Source: an uncultured Lachnospiraceae bacterium
Lineage (GTDB): Bacteria > Bacillota > Clostridia > Lachnospirales > Lachnospiraceae
Assembly (NCBI GenBank): GCA_934339365.1
Contig: CAKRHW010000016.1
Coordinates: forward strand, 1 to 49,200
Length of the DNA: 49,200 bases
Direction of reading: 5' to 3'
Positions 1-15,000 of this stretch are shown here, piece after piece; the stretch's first letter is position 1; every line of letters starts with the position of its first letter. Under the pieces are notes generated by a model, which saw only the letters and a program-made list of their open reading frames with translations, was not told the origin of the DNA and ran no database searches. The translations under genes were made by a program, and so were the position numbers.

Positions 1-3000
1 CCTTGATGCTTCCTTTTTCGTAAGCCTTAAATCCTGCATCGTTTCCACTGTGATTTTCTGCGGTTACTACATCGTAACTTTCTGTCTCATCTCCTGTCTC
101 TACTTTTGCAATGTAGTAATCATCACTTCCATGTTGTACTTCTGTTGCCTTCTTTGCAAGAATGATATATTCATCTTCCTTCGTCAGGTCATAAGTTTTG
201 GCAATTAAATCACTGTTTCTGTCTTCTGCAACTCCTTCTGCCTGATATTTTGTAACAGCATAAGTAGCTGGATTTGTGCTTTCTTTATCAATGCTTAACC
301 GATAACTGTAAATCTTGTGATAGTTACCGTTTTCGTGGGTCTCAAGATTTCTAAATTCGTACTGTCCCTGTGAATCGGTCTGTGTACTGTTTTCGTATGT
401 CTCATCTTTTACCCATTGTTTCTTCTGTGCATCATATGCATATCTTGTTAAGAGAACTTTGATTCCTGCCATTACCGGCTCATCCTCTTCCCGTTCTCCA
501 TTGTAGTTTTTGTCTTCCCAGACATTTCCAGAAATGGATGCTGTTTCGTAAACCTTAAATCCTGCATCTTTTCCACTGTAATGAATTGCCTTTACTACAT
601 CATATGTTTTACCGGCACATGAAACGATATAATTTTTATCTTCTCCATGTTCATTTTCATCCGCTTCTTCTGCAAGAATCAGGTACTCATCTTTCTCCAT
701 CAATGTGTAATCCTCTGCCCGCAAATCACTATCATTTTCTACTGCTTTTCCATCTGAATCTAATACATGATATTTTGTAACTGCATAGGTTTTTGGACTG
801 GTACTTTCTTGATCAACTCTCAATTTGTAGCTATATAATTTCTGTGCATCACCATTTTGATGTGTTGGAAGTTTTGTAAATGTATACTTTCCATCCTCAT
901 CTGTAACTGCCTCGCACTTTAAGGAACCGTCTGCATTTGTTTCTTTATCGAAGCTTTCATCTCTTGTCCACTTCTTATTTCCATCCTCATCCGTATCATA
1001 AATATAACGTTCCAGGATTACCTTCGCATTTGCAATTCCAGGTTCTTTTTCTTCTCCTGTTGTCTGACGAATTCCATCGTAATTTTCATCGTCCCATAAA
1101 TAGCCTTCTATTGTACCCAGACGATAAGCCACAAGTCCTGCATCATTTCCACTATGATCCTTTGCTGTTACCACATCATAAATACCTGCTTCATCCGTCT
1201 TTGTTTCTACTTTGGCAATATAATAATCGTCATTTCCATGGAGTACTTTCTGATCTGCTTTTTTTGCAAGAATAATATATTCATTCTCTTTTGTCAGTTT
1301 ATAATTTTCTCCACGCAGATCACTGTCATTTTCTACTGCCTGACCTTTCGCATCTTTTACCTGATATTTTGTTGCAGCATACTGATCTGGATTGGTGCTG
1401 TCTTTCTCAATTGAGATCTGATAACTGTAAATTTGCTGATACTTATCATTTTTATGTGTTGCAAGTTCTTTGAATCGGTATTGTCCATTTTCATCTGTCA
1501 CTGCTTCACGAATCAAATGACCTTCCTCATCCTTTTCCTGTGCAAATGTTTCATCTTCCTTCCATGTCTTTTCATCAGAATCATAAACATATCTTGAAAG
1601 GATTACCTTTACATTGGAAATTCCTCTTTCTTCTGTCTGTCTGATTCCATCATAATTTTCATCATCCCAGACATAACCTTCGATTTGTGCTGTTTCATAT
1701 TTCTTAAGTCCGGCACTCTTCTCACTGTTATTGACTGCTTTTGTAACATCGTAGACCTTTCCATTGTATTTTACCATGTAATATTTGCTGTCATCATCAT
1801 TATCATCTGCAAGTCCTGCAAGAAGAATATATTCATCTTCTTTTGTCAGACAATAATCTTTTGCATTCAGATCACTATCATTTGCCTGTCCTGCTCCGTT
1901 TACCTGATATTTTGTGACCGCATAAGTATCTGGTTTCGTACTGTCTTTGTCTACAGCTAACTGATAACTGTACATCTTCTGGTAATTGCCTTTTTCATGT
2001 GTGGCAAGTTCCTTAAATATGTACTGTCCATTTTCATCAGTAACTGCTTCACTTCTTAAGTTTCCATCAGAATTTTTTTCTGTATCAAAGCTTTCATCTC
2101 TTGTCCATTTTTCTGTCTCTGCATCATATACAAACCTTGTCAGTCTGACTTTGACACCTGCAATACCGGACTCCTTCTGAATTGTCTGACCATCTTCTTC
2201 ATAGTCTTCTGTTTGTCTGATTCCATCATAGTTTTTATCATCCCAGACAAATCCTTTGATCATACCTGACTCATAAGACTTAAATCCTGCATCATTTCCA
2301 CTATGATCGACTGCTGTTACTACATCATAACTTTCTGTCTCATCTCCTGTCTCAACGTTTGCAATATAGTATGCATCGTTTCCATGAAGCATTTCCGTTG
2401 CTTTTCCTGCAAGAATCAGATACTCACTTTCTTTCGTAAGTTCATATGTCTTTGCAATCAGATCACTGTTTCGATCCTCTTCTACTCCCTGTGCCTGGTA
2501 TTTTGTAACCGCATATTCTTTTGGATCTGTGGTTTCTTTATTGATTCTTAACCGGTAGCTGTAAATCTTCTGATAATGATCCTTTTCATGGGTTTCTAGA
2601 TTTTCGAATACATATCTGCCGTCTCCATCTGTGACTGCCTTTTCTTCATATCCTTCCTCTTTCTTCCATTGTTTTCCTTCGTAAATGTATCTGCTTAAGA
2701 TTACTTCTACTCCGGCTCTGCCAGGTTCTGCATCATCTCTTCTACCATTATAATTATCATCTTCCCAGACAATTCCGCGGATAGCTGCAGTCTCATATTT
2801 CTTAAATCCTGCATCATTTCCACTGTGATCCTTAGCAGTTACTACATCATAAATACCTGCTTGTGCACCTGTTTCAACTTTAGCAATGTAATAATCATCA
2901 CTTCCATGAAGAATTTCTTCCTTTGCCTTGTCTGCAAGAATGATGTATTCCTGATTTTTCGTCAGGTGATACGTTTCTGCAATCAAATCACTGTTTCTAT

Positions 3001-6000
3001 TACCTGATACTCCTGTTACCTGATATTTCGTTACTGCATAAGTGTCTGGTCTGGTACTTGCTTTATCAATGCGTAACTGATAACTGTAAATCTTTCGATA
3101 GTTATCTTTTTCATGGGTTTCAAGATTTTCAAATTCATACTGACCATTTTGATCGGTCTGTGCTGTCTTCTCATAATTATCTTTCTCCCATTGTTTTGTA
3201 TCTGCATTGTATACAAATCTCGAAAGAATCACTTTTACTTCTGCCATTGCAGGTTCGTTTTCTTCTCTTTCTCCATTGTAATTTCCATCTTCCCATGCAA
3301 TTCCGCGAATCGATGCTGTTTCGTATTTCTTAAATCCTGCATCATTTCCACTATGGGACTTTCCTAAGACTGCATCATAATTTCCATTGATTTCTGGATT
3401 TGCATCATCTGTAATATTTGCAATGTAGTAAGAATCTTCACCATGATTTTCTTCTGTTTTCTTTGCTAAAATAATATGTTCATTTTCTTTTGTCAGCGTA
3501 TAGTCTTTTGCACTTAAATCGCTGTTTTTATCTTCTGCTACATCTGTCATACGATATTTGGTTACTGCATATATTTCCAGCTTCGTACTAGATTTTACAA
3601 CTCTTAACCGATAGCCATATAACTGATGATAATCACCTGAAACATGTGTCTTTAAATGTTCAAACTGATATTTTCCATTTTCATCCGTCTTAACTGTCTG
3701 TTCTTCAAAGCTGTTATCTTTTACCCAGTGGCCAACTGCCTCTTCTGAAGATTTCTCATAAATCTCTCTTGACAATACAACCTCTACGTCTTTTAATCCT
3801 TGTTCGCCTTCCTCCTGCATACCATCATAATCGGTATCTTCCCAGACATAACCGGTAATGGATGCATCCTGATATTTTACAAATCCAGCATCTTTTCCGC
3901 TATAATCTGTGGCTGATACAACATCATATTTCTTACCTTCTACTGTAGCAATATAGTAATTATCTTTTCCATGATATGTCTGTTCCTGTGCAGTTTCTGT
4001 TACCGGTGATGCTACTATGATATACTCAGAATCTTTATTAAGATCATAAGTTTCAGCCTGTAAATCACTATCTTTTTCGATTGGATTTCCATCTGCATCT
4101 TTTACCTGATACTTTGTAACTGCATAAACATTCTGATCTGGAACATTTGCTGTTTTATCTACCTGTAATTTGTATCCGTATACCTTACGGTAATCGGTTT
4201 TATCATGTGTCAATAAATCATGGAATGTATATTTGCCATCTGCATCGGTATAGATTGTATTTCCATCTTCCTGATACCGGAAGTTTTGATCTCTTTCCCA
4301 TGTATCTGTATCTGGCTGATATACATATCTTGTGATTACAATCGGAACATCTGCCATTTGATTCTCTGAATCTTCACGAATTCCATTGTAATTTTCATCT
4401 TCCCAGACAGAGCCGGTAATGGATGCATGCTCATAATCTTTGAATCCTGCATCTCTTCCGGAATAATGATCTGCTTTTACCACATTGTAATCTTTTCCAT
4501 CTACTTTGACGATATAAGCATCCTGGTCTGTGAAAATATCTGCATCCGCTTCTTTTGCAAGAATAATCTGCATATTCTCAGTTAATTCAAAGGTATCTGA
4601 CTTCAAATCACTATTTCTGCTATCATCTACATTCGTTGCCTGATACTTCGTAACAGCCTTATCTGTAATTGCCTGATTATCGGTCTTATCTACATATAAC
4701 TGATAACTGTAAATCTTTCTGTAATCACTGTGATCATGTGTTAACAGATTTTCGAACCGGTAAATACCCTGTTCATCTGTAACAACGGTTTCTGTAAAGG
4801 TATCATCTTCTTTCCAGCTTCCTTCCTCTGATCCGATTCCTGCCTGATATACCAGTCTCTTCAATGTTACCTTAACATTTGGAATTCCTGTCTCTTCACC
4901 ATCCTGCTGTCCGTTATAATTTTTATCATTCCAAATCTTTCCGGTTATGGTTCCATTTTCATATGGCGTTAATCCTGCATCATAACTGTCTTCATTCTGT
5001 CCATCGATGATATCTACTTTAATTGTCTTGTTCTCTTCTCCATCTCTAATCGAAACTTCAAAGGTACTTCCTGCATTGTCTACCGGATCTAATACATTGT
5101 ACTGTTTTGCCGTAAGAATGTATTCATTTTCTTTTGTCAAATACAAGGTCTTTTGAATCAAATCACTGTCTTTTGTCTTATCCTGGCCTTTTCGGTATGG
5201 CGCTGCTGCATATTCTTCTGGAATCACATCTGCTTTTAACCGATAACCCATTGGATAATATTTGCTTCCAATCTGATAACTTGTTGGCATATTTTCAAAA
5301 TGGTATCTACCATTTTCAACAGGCACTTCTTTACTTGTCTGCTTACCTGTATCATCTAAAACAGCCATCCATGTTCCGTCCTTGTAATAATAATACTCAG
5401 CGGTAACATGAATTTCATTTCCATCATACAAACCTTCTTCCTGATCCTGAATACCATTATCATTTGCATCAATAAAGAATTTACCTGTGATCTCGGCCTG
5501 ATTTGTCTGAATCATTCCACCACTATGTGTATCCTCTGTCTCTGCCTTTACAATGTTGTATGTTCCCTTTGTAGACTCATTTTCTAAGGTATCACTTGTC
5601 TGATAAACCTCTGATACATGTTGTCTGTCGCTTGATGCTAAAATCAGATATTCATCATCCATTGTAAGATATCCATTTTCTGCTCTTAAGTCACTGTCTA
5701 CCTCTTTATTTGTATTCTGATGATATTTCGTAACTGTATATCCTTTGTATTTTTCCGGTAACGCCTGAAGATCTACTTTCATGCGATAGCTGTATAAATG
5801 AATTCTTTCTGGCTGAGTCTGTCCATTTTCTAATGGTTCATCTGCACTGCTATCCATTGTGTACAACTCTAAATCACTGAATTTGTAAATACCATTTTCA
5901 TCTGTTGTTACCTTCCGTTTTGAAATTGCCTGTTTCTCAAATTCTGTATCAAGAACATAGCCTTTTTCTTTTCCATCTTTTGTAAATGTCTGAACATAAC

Positions 6001-9000
6001 GTTCAAGAATGACCGGTACATCCGCAAGCCCTGCTTCTTCACTCTGGTAAATACCATCGTAACGACCATTGAATGTGTTTGGAAGTGTCTGATTTGCAAG
6101 GAATCCTCCATCATTCCAAATAGTTCCTGTAATGGTTCCCTTCTGATAAAGGGTCAGTCCTGCATAATATTTTGCTTCCTGTCTTACCGTCATCGGATCA
6201 TAAACCTGATCACCAATTTGAACATCATATTGTCCTCTGCTGCCTTCATCTACTTTCGCTGCTGCAATATAATACTCATTTTCTTTCATGAGATTTCCTG
6301 TTGCTGCATCTAAATCACTGTAGATGATTCCATCCTGATCTGTTACATGATATCTCGTAACTGCATATTCTTTTGGAATACTATTTAAATCAATCGAAAC
6401 ACGATAACCATAAATTTTTGTCTTATCACCATCTACATGTGTTGGTAAATCTACGAATTCATAGTAACCCTGACTGGTTTGTTTTTTAATTACAGTATCA
6501 TAATCCCAGGTTTTTGTTCCCTGATTGTAAATATATCTCTTTAATTCAACTGTAATTCCCTTGTCATCTCCTGTATCAGGATCTGCAACTGTAAATCCAG
6601 ATTCGTTATGATCGTATCTTCCATTGTAGTCTGCATCATTCCAAACCTGACCACTGATCTTGGCACCTTCATATTGTTTCAAACCGGCATCTAATCCAGA
6701 AACTGTTCTCTTTTCTGTCATATCGACTCTTAATTTTTCTCCGGTATGAATGGTTACCAGTTCAGTTGTTGCACCATTGTAATTATTTGGTCTTTGTGTT
6801 TCCTGTACATTTCCTGCAACTACAAGATATGGATATTTGTTTGCATCTGCATTTCTTGCAAATAATTCTTTTGATGATGCAACTAAATCACTATCTTTTA
6901 AGCTGTATCCATTTGAGCTTTCTGCATCCATGTGATATTTCGTTGCTGCATATCCATTTGGATAATCCTGTAGTATGACGCGATATCCGGCTAATGCAAC
7001 CTTACTATTCTCGCCATTTTTTACCTTCGTCCAGGTTGGTAACTCTTTCTCGTATGTTCCATCATCATTTGTAGTGACATAATAAACAATTGGATTTCCA
7101 TCATCATCTGTTGCTTCCATCCATTTTTTCGTTCCATTCTCATCTTCTGTATATGCATATTGAAGAATCTGAAGCTGCAATCCTTTGACTGCCTGCTTAT
7201 CACTATCTGTATAATTGCCGTTTATATTTTCATCCTGATCCTGGATTCCATTGTAATTTCCGTCAACCCAGACTCTTCCGGTAATCTTTCCATTTTCAAG
7301 TTTCGCATAACCTGCATCATATCCACTGACATCTGTTGCCTGAACAATATCATATCTTCCTGCATAAGAATCATTATTCTGATTTTCATCTGCTGTAAGA
7401 TCTTCTTTGATATATGGCTTGTTATACTTTCTGTCGGTTTCAATATCTACAGATTCCGGAATCTTCTTCGCTGCTGCAAAATATTCATTTTCATCACATG
7501 TCAAATACTTTGTGATGTATTCATAATCACTGTCATTCTGATGGTGATCTATATCCTGCTGATATTTAGCAACTGCATATCCTTCTGGATCTTCGCTGAC
7601 TACCTTCAGGCGATAATAACAGATTCTGTAAGTTCCTTCTATGTTTATATAAGTTGGAACGGAATCAAACTGATACTGTCCATCCGTACCTGTCATAGAA
7701 ATAACCGGAACATCGTTTGCCTCATCTGTAATCTTACCATCCTGGTCTTCATAAACTCTGACAAATCTTTGTCCCTCTGCCTTTGTACCATCATAATAGT
7801 ACTTTTCAAGCTGTACTTTAATATCTGGCATTCCGGCTTCTACAAATTCTCCATTTTCATCTTTATCGCGGATTCCGTTATTATCATAGTTTTGATGAAG
7901 CGTTCCATTTTTATCATATCCATCATCTTTCCATACAAATCCTTTGACGGTTGCTGTCTCAATTTCTTTTAATCCACCATCAAAATCTTTATAATTGGTT
8001 GATGTTACAATATCGTATGCTTCATTATTTACCATGCGGATATAATATGCAGAAGTATGAGCATCGATGGTTCCTGCTGCTATTAAATATTCTTCCGGCT
8101 CTGTTAATGCAATATCGGTAATCTGTTCTGCTTTTGATACCCATAAATCACTATCTTTTTCCTGGTCACCAGTTACTTTGGCAACTCTGTATTTTGTTAC
8201 AGCATACTGGTCTGGCAGTTTCTCAAGGAAGATCTTATAACTTGTTAAATATCTTTCTTCATAAGTATCAATGGTTCCATCCTGATTGGTATCAATATCT
8301 ACATAAGTTGGAAGATTTTCAAATTTATAAATACCATTCTGGTCTGTTGTAACTGTATTCTGGTAGTTTGAATTTTCTACCCATTTCTTACCATCATAAT
8401 AGTACTGTTTTAAGTAAACTTTCTGATTCTCAAATCCCTTTTCTGTAGCATCCATGATACCATCATAATTTTTATCATTCCAGATGATACCTTCAATACT
8501 TGCTGCCTGTTGTTTTGTCAGACCGCCGATATACTGATCTTTTGTATCTGTTGCTGTAATCAGATCATACTGGTTTGTTACACCATTCTGGTTGTAATCT
8601 CTTACATAATATGTGTTATTCTGATCTGCTTCTGTACTTGCTGTTTCTTCTCCAACATAAGCTGGTAATGCTTCTTTCGCTGCAATGATATATTCACTTT
8701 CGCGATTGAAATCATAGGTTCCTGCAAATTGTCCTGATACAATCGGCTGTGCGATTAAATCATTGTCAATCTGCTGATCTGTTCCGGCTTTATACTGTGT
8801 AATCTTACATCCTTCCGGAACTTCCTTCATTCTCAAACGATATCCTGCTAAATATTTCTTTCCATCTTTTTCTACAAATGTAGATACATGATCGAATTGA
8901 TATTTGCCTGTATTATTTTCTAAAGCAGCTGTGGCCTCATAGTTCCAGTTTCCATTCTGGTCTAAGTAATACTGATCTAAGTAATACGTTAACTTTGATG

Positions 9001-12000
9001 CTGTATAAACTTTTTCTTTTCCATCAAGAATACCATTATAGTTTTCATCTAACCACACAGATCCACTGATTACTGACTCATTATAAGGAACAATTCCACC
9101 ATTGTAGTCCGTAACAGCCGGTCTTGCTACTACGATATCGTAAAAGACTTCTTCTTTGTTTTCATCTGTATCTGAAACAGAAACACCTGTCTTTTTATTT
9201 TGTACATCGGTACGGACATAATACTGATTATAACCATCATCTTTGCTTCCCTTTGCACCCTTTTGTGCTACAGCAGCTGTAATGATATATTTATCTTTTA
9301 CAAGGAAATCAATCGTTCCCTTTTCCATACCATTGCTCCGTTCTTCGTCTTGCGTTACTGCAATTAAATCACTATTGATTCGACTGCCTGTTGCATCCTT
9401 TACCTGGTACTTTGTTACCGCAGTACCCTCTGGGAGCTTCTGCATTCTTAAACGGTATCCTGCAAGATACTTTTCTTCTCCTTCTTCCACATAGGTAGAA
9501 AGAGTATTAAACTGATACAATCCTTTTCGATTCGTTTTCGCAGATGTTGTTTTAACATAAATCCACTGATTATCTTTACGCTCATACTGGTCTAAATAAA
9601 CGGTAATATTTGCGTATCCTTCATTCGAATCTAATAAACCATTGTAATCTTCTACCGTTGTATCTGTATGTTTTGTATTTACATCACTCCAGATATATCC
9701 TTTTATTTCGCCTGTCTCGTACTGCTTCAATCCACCATTATACTGATTTTTTTTGTCTACATGTAAAACGATGTCGTAAGGAATCTTACCTTCATCCGTT
9801 TGATCATATAAGATATATGGTGTATTTAAATCTTTTGCATCTGCCCTTTTTGCTGTAAGGAAATAATCTCCATCTGCCGGACTTGTCAGATAGTTTGCTA
9901 CGCTTTCACCATCCTTTGTCCGTCCTGTATTTCTCTGATTATCATCAGAAATCCAGTCACTATCTGTCTGCATACCATTTACAGATTGTTTGTATCTGGT
10001 AACTGCATATCCATCTGGTAACGTACCTTTTAAGCGGTAATAGGTCAGATAATCTGTTCCATCGATTACAACATGAGTTGGAACCTGATCAAACTCATAC
10101 TGTCCTCTTGGATTTGTTTTGGTTTGTACAGATGTTGTTCCTGCCTCATAAAGAACATATTTACCATCTTTTTTATAGTACTGTTCTAATGTGATTGTAA
10201 CACCGGCAATTCCTGTTTCTGCATCTGATTTGATTCCATCGTAATCAGTATCATCCCAGACCATACCGGTAATCTTAGAGGTTTCCACCTGTTTGAATCC
10301 GGCATTCATATTCTCATAATTTCTTTCCTTGATGATATCATATGCAAATGTACCACCGTCTTTGTTATCATTTGTTGCAATCTGTGTTTCTTTAATATAG
10401 TAATCATTGTAATCATTCTCAGACGTCTTTGCATTCGTTCCTTTTTCTGCCGGTCTGGCAATAATCAGGAATTCATCATCTCCCTGATTCAATGTAATCG
10501 GAAGATTTTCTCTTCTCTGACTGTCTTCTAGACCATTTAAATCTGTTACATATAATTTACTATAGACTGCATGATCTTTATCACCATCTCTCCAATACTT
10601 GGTAGCAATATACTGATCTGGAAGCTGCTTAATTGCAACTTTATATGCTGTTAAGAATCTTTCTTCTTTTTTATCTATATTGCCATCTTTATTCTGATCT
10701 ATGTCAACATAAGTTGGCAGTGAATCAAAGGAATAAGATCCGGATGTTGTTGTAGTAAATGTTCGAAATGCCTGCTGATTCTGATTATTCGGACTTAAAA
10801 TCCATTCTTTCTTTCGAGAATCATAATAGTACTGGTAAAGCAATACAGTAACAGCATTATTACTGCTTACATATTCTGATTCTTGTGCAGTTCCATCTTC
10901 TGTTTTATTTTCAAACACACCATTGTAATTCTTGTCATCCCATAAAACTCCGGAAATGCTGCCCTTTTCAATCTGTTTTAATCCACCATCAAATCCACTA
11001 TAATCCTTTGCTTTTATCAGGTCATATGCAAATTGATCGTTTCCATGATTTTGTGCATCGTCATCATACATGATGTATTCATCAAAATACTTACTGTTTT
11101 CTGCACTTTCTTCTGCCTCTTCTTTTGATGCCTCCGCGGTGATAAAGAAATCACCCTCTTTTGGAGATGTCAGGTAATCTTTGATGTCATATTTTCCATC
11201 TGCCGGTAAATCCTGATAACCTGCACCTTTCTGACTATTTTCTGCAATTAAATGACTGTCAATTAACTGATAATCATCTTTTGCCTGTCTGTATCTTGTT
11301 ACTGCATAATCACGATATTTCTCTGGATCATCATCTGGTGCTGGCAATGACTGTAATCTGATTCTGTAGTGTGCAACATACTTCTTGCCACTTAATTCCA
11401 CATATGTTGGCACATCCTGGAATACATACTGACCATCTGCATCCGTTGCAACCTGTCTTGGGAAATCAAATTCATTTCCCGGTGTTACATTCAGTCCTTC
11501 TACCTGCTTGCCTTTTTCAACAGCTAAGTACTTGCCATTTACCTTAATGTACATCTCTAACTGAATTCTTGCATCTTCAATTCCCTGTTCTTTCCAGACT
11601 GTTGTTATCTCATGATCGGTAGATGGTGTTCCATCTTCTTCCTGTCCGTCACTGGTAATCTCAGTAACTGTATCAAACAGACCATTATAGTCTTTCTCTT
11701 CGATATATTTTGTTTTTGTTTTATCTTTCGTATCTACAAACTTACCATTATCATCCCATACGTAACCTTTGACTGTAGATGTCTGAATCTCTGTAAATCC
11801 GGCATTGTAGTCAAGTAGTCTTTGTGCTTCGGTAATATCATATTGATATGTCTTTGAACCGTCTGTATATGCAAGAGTATTTCCTGCTGTACCTGCAGCA
11901 GCTTCTTCTGATACATCCTTTGCTAAAATGATCTTTTTACTATCTCCTACATAGTTGTGTCTTAATACTTCCTGACTTCCATCATCTTTTTGATCCTTCC

Positions 12001-15000
12001 AGTCATCTCCAACGAAATAGTACTTTTGTTCGCCTTTATAATATAAGTCACTGTTTTCTGTAGAATGAGATTTTGTGTATTGTTTGTATTTTGTAATCGC
12101 ATACTTCTGATAAAGCTTACGGTTATTATCTGAGCTTTCTGGATCTATCTTAAGCTCGTATCCCATCAGATAATTCTGTCCATCTTTTTCATAATAAGAA
12201 CTCAAATTCTGGAATACATAAGATCCTGACGCTGTTGTTACTTTGGTCTGGTTTCTATCTGGAAGTGCATTCCATTTGGTTCCATCATAATAAGATGCCT
12301 CAAGGCTAACGGTAATATCACCAATACCTTTTTCATAGGTATCCATTAAACCATTATAATTTTCATCGTTCCAAACCCATGAACCGATAAATCCACGTGT
12401 ACCATTTACAAATCCAAGGGAAACATTGTTGTTATAAGCAAAACTCTGTCCGGCTTCTTCTCCCTCTGTTTCAAATTTTGGTTTTGTTTTCGTTACACCA
12501 TCTTCTGTATACTCTTCATAAGGAACAGTAACGGTAAATGGTCTGGTTCGATAAATGCCATTCATTTTAATTAAATCATTATCATCCCCTGCCTCTAATG
12601 GATCATTGTGCAGAGTGAATGGAGTTGGTTTTAATGGTGTCTGTGAATTCACTTTTCCATATGCTACATAGGTTTTACCCTGACATAACCGGAATTTATA
12701 ATAACCATCCTTGCCGGTATCAAATTCTGCCTTATTTCCATCTCCATCAAGTGCAACATCTGCAGAAATATTTCCGTTTTCGTCTACTTCATGAAGTTCA
12801 ATATGTGTATTGGCAAGTTTTAATTCATCTTCATCAATCACACCATTACTATTGATACTGCCATCCCAGTTTGAATCTAATGTTGTATTCATGGCATCAT
12901 CTAAATCTGTCGGAATAAACTTTGTTCCATCCTGTTTCGTATAGCTTTCGTCTAACCATGAATATCCGCCATACGTATAAGCTCTTGAAATACCTAACTC
13001 ATACGAAGTCATTGCCTGATCATAACTTTGATGATCTGGATACTTCTTCGATAAGGATGATGCTTCATTTTCATCTGCCACCGCATCAATATGAATTGTC
13101 TGTGCCGTCTGAACAACAAGCTTGGCATCTTTGTTTCCTGTGCCCTTTGAAATTTCTTTCGTCTTATTTAAAGCATCATTTGTTACGGCAGATGTTGTAT
13201 TCTTTGTACCATCGTAAACGATTTTTCCATCTCTAAATACCAGGATACCTGTTTTGGTATCACCTAATTCTCTGGTTGTAACAGAATACTGGCTGTATTT
13301 TTTCGGGAAGGTATATCTTAAATAATAATCTCCCGGTTTAATATCTGATAAGATAAAGTAACCATTTCGATCCTGATAATCTGCATTGGTTGTATATTCG
13401 ATTGGACCATACTGTGTATATTCATAAATATGGTTTACTTCATCTGCATATTTAGGCTGTCCTGTTGTCTCATCTACAACAATGTAACGTTTTTGTTCTG
13501 GATTTGGATTTGTACTTGGATCCGTATCATCCATAACTGCTTTTCCTTCTCTGTTTACCGGATAACCTGATTTGCTTAACAGTTCTACTTTTACACCGTT
13601 TACACCAGGATCATCTGCTTTTCCATCAAAGTCGACATCTGTTGTACGTTTTGATAACAGATTTCTGCTATAAGCATTCTTTCCATTCTTATCGCCTTTT
13701 GATAAAGTAATATCTTCGTATTCTGCTTCATCTTTTTTACCGTTATAGTTAAAGTCGGACCATACATAACTTCCGATATATCCTCTTCCATCAACTGCAC
13801 TGATATAAGCACCTGCTTTTACACTTTCATTTTGCTTGTTAATAATTAAGTTCGTCGAACTGTCTTCATAAGCTACCATGAATGTATTCCACTGTGCATA
13901 ATCATTTACCTGCGAAATAATATCGCTATTGTAAGCTTCTGCATTTCCTTCTTCTGAAGATGGGATACCTACAAATTTTGGTGCGTTGACTGCTGAATTC
14001 ATATCATAAGTCAGTTCTAACTGGCTCTTCGCCGGAATCGTATAGGCTGGATCATTTAATTCTGCCCAGATGGCAACGGTACCATTTTGAATCTTCAGAT
14101 ACTGCTCATCTGTTACTTTTCCGTCCTCATAATCTTTTAAGAACTCATCTAGTTTTACAAAATATTTTTCTTTCTCTGCATCATTATTATAAAGTGATTC
14201 ATACAGAGTAGTATCTCCTTCACTTGTCGTTCTTGGAAGATCACCGACCTTTTTCAGTTTATAAGTATCATTTTCTTTTACAACAGGACCAATCCATACT
14301 GTATAATCTTTTGGATCAATCTGTGATTTGTCACCTTTTTCATCTACGGTTCTCAGATGGATACTGTCATATTGTAACGTTCCTCTCCACTTACTGCTTC
14401 GCTTTCCATTGTTGGTAATATTTTCATCATCGACATATGGAAGAATATCGTAATATGCCAGTTTCTGATAATAATTTCTTGCCATCGTAGCACGTTTATT
14501 CCATGCTGCAGATGCATAATTATATTGTCCACCTTCTGGAACCTTCGCAGGTAATTTTGAATATAACGTATCGTAAACCGAAGTTGCCATTTTACTTGTA
14601 ACAATATTTGAAATCGTAGCTAATGCCAATGCTTCTGACGAATGCGTGACTGCCATATCTCTGGTACTTCCATTCACATTTACATCACGACTGTCTACTT
14701 CATAAGCGACTGGATTATTTCCTGAAGTTGTAACAGGAATATATGGTTTAAAACTTCCGGCCTTAAATCCATAAGTCTTTGCCTGCAATAATTCTGTTGC
14801 AGTTGCATAGTTATTATCAATATCTAGCGGTACCATTACCTCAATGACAATCTTTTGTCCCGGATGTAAAATTCCATCATAATAGAAATTCATTACCTTA
14901 CGGTTATAATTACTCATGGAAATCGGTTTTGTTGTAAAGGTCGGATTATAGAATGTATCCTCTCCGTCTATAACCTTTGTTGATTTGTCTGGATTCAATT

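Larger units (their letters stand above)
1..13800 (-). repeat. Array of about 24 SdrD-B-like repeats inside the giant CDS
   Basis: Each unit starts with a motif like G-x-V-W-[DE]-D-x-N-Y-[DN]-G and continues through a G[QK]Y.F..L..H box, a TYAVTKYQ box, an N/D-SDL box (the DSD hallmark of SdrD_B) and an LTK..EYI.LA box. It closes with YDVVTA..HSGNDAGFK.YE, which leads into the next unit. Unit starts lie near 13790, 12960 (degenerate), 12400, 11785, 10965, 10285, 9720, 9090, 8505, 7960, 7290, 6670, 6145, 5505, 4955, 4430, 3875, 3315, 2790, 2265, 1690, 1115, 545 and 10. The last eight are about 555 bp (185 residues) apart, longer than a typical SdrD B repeat of about 110 residues. Units at low coordinates resemble one another more than those near 13 kb. 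Calcium-stabilised beta-sandwich rods are the known role of such repeats in staphylococcal Sdr proteins. Confidence 0.85.
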
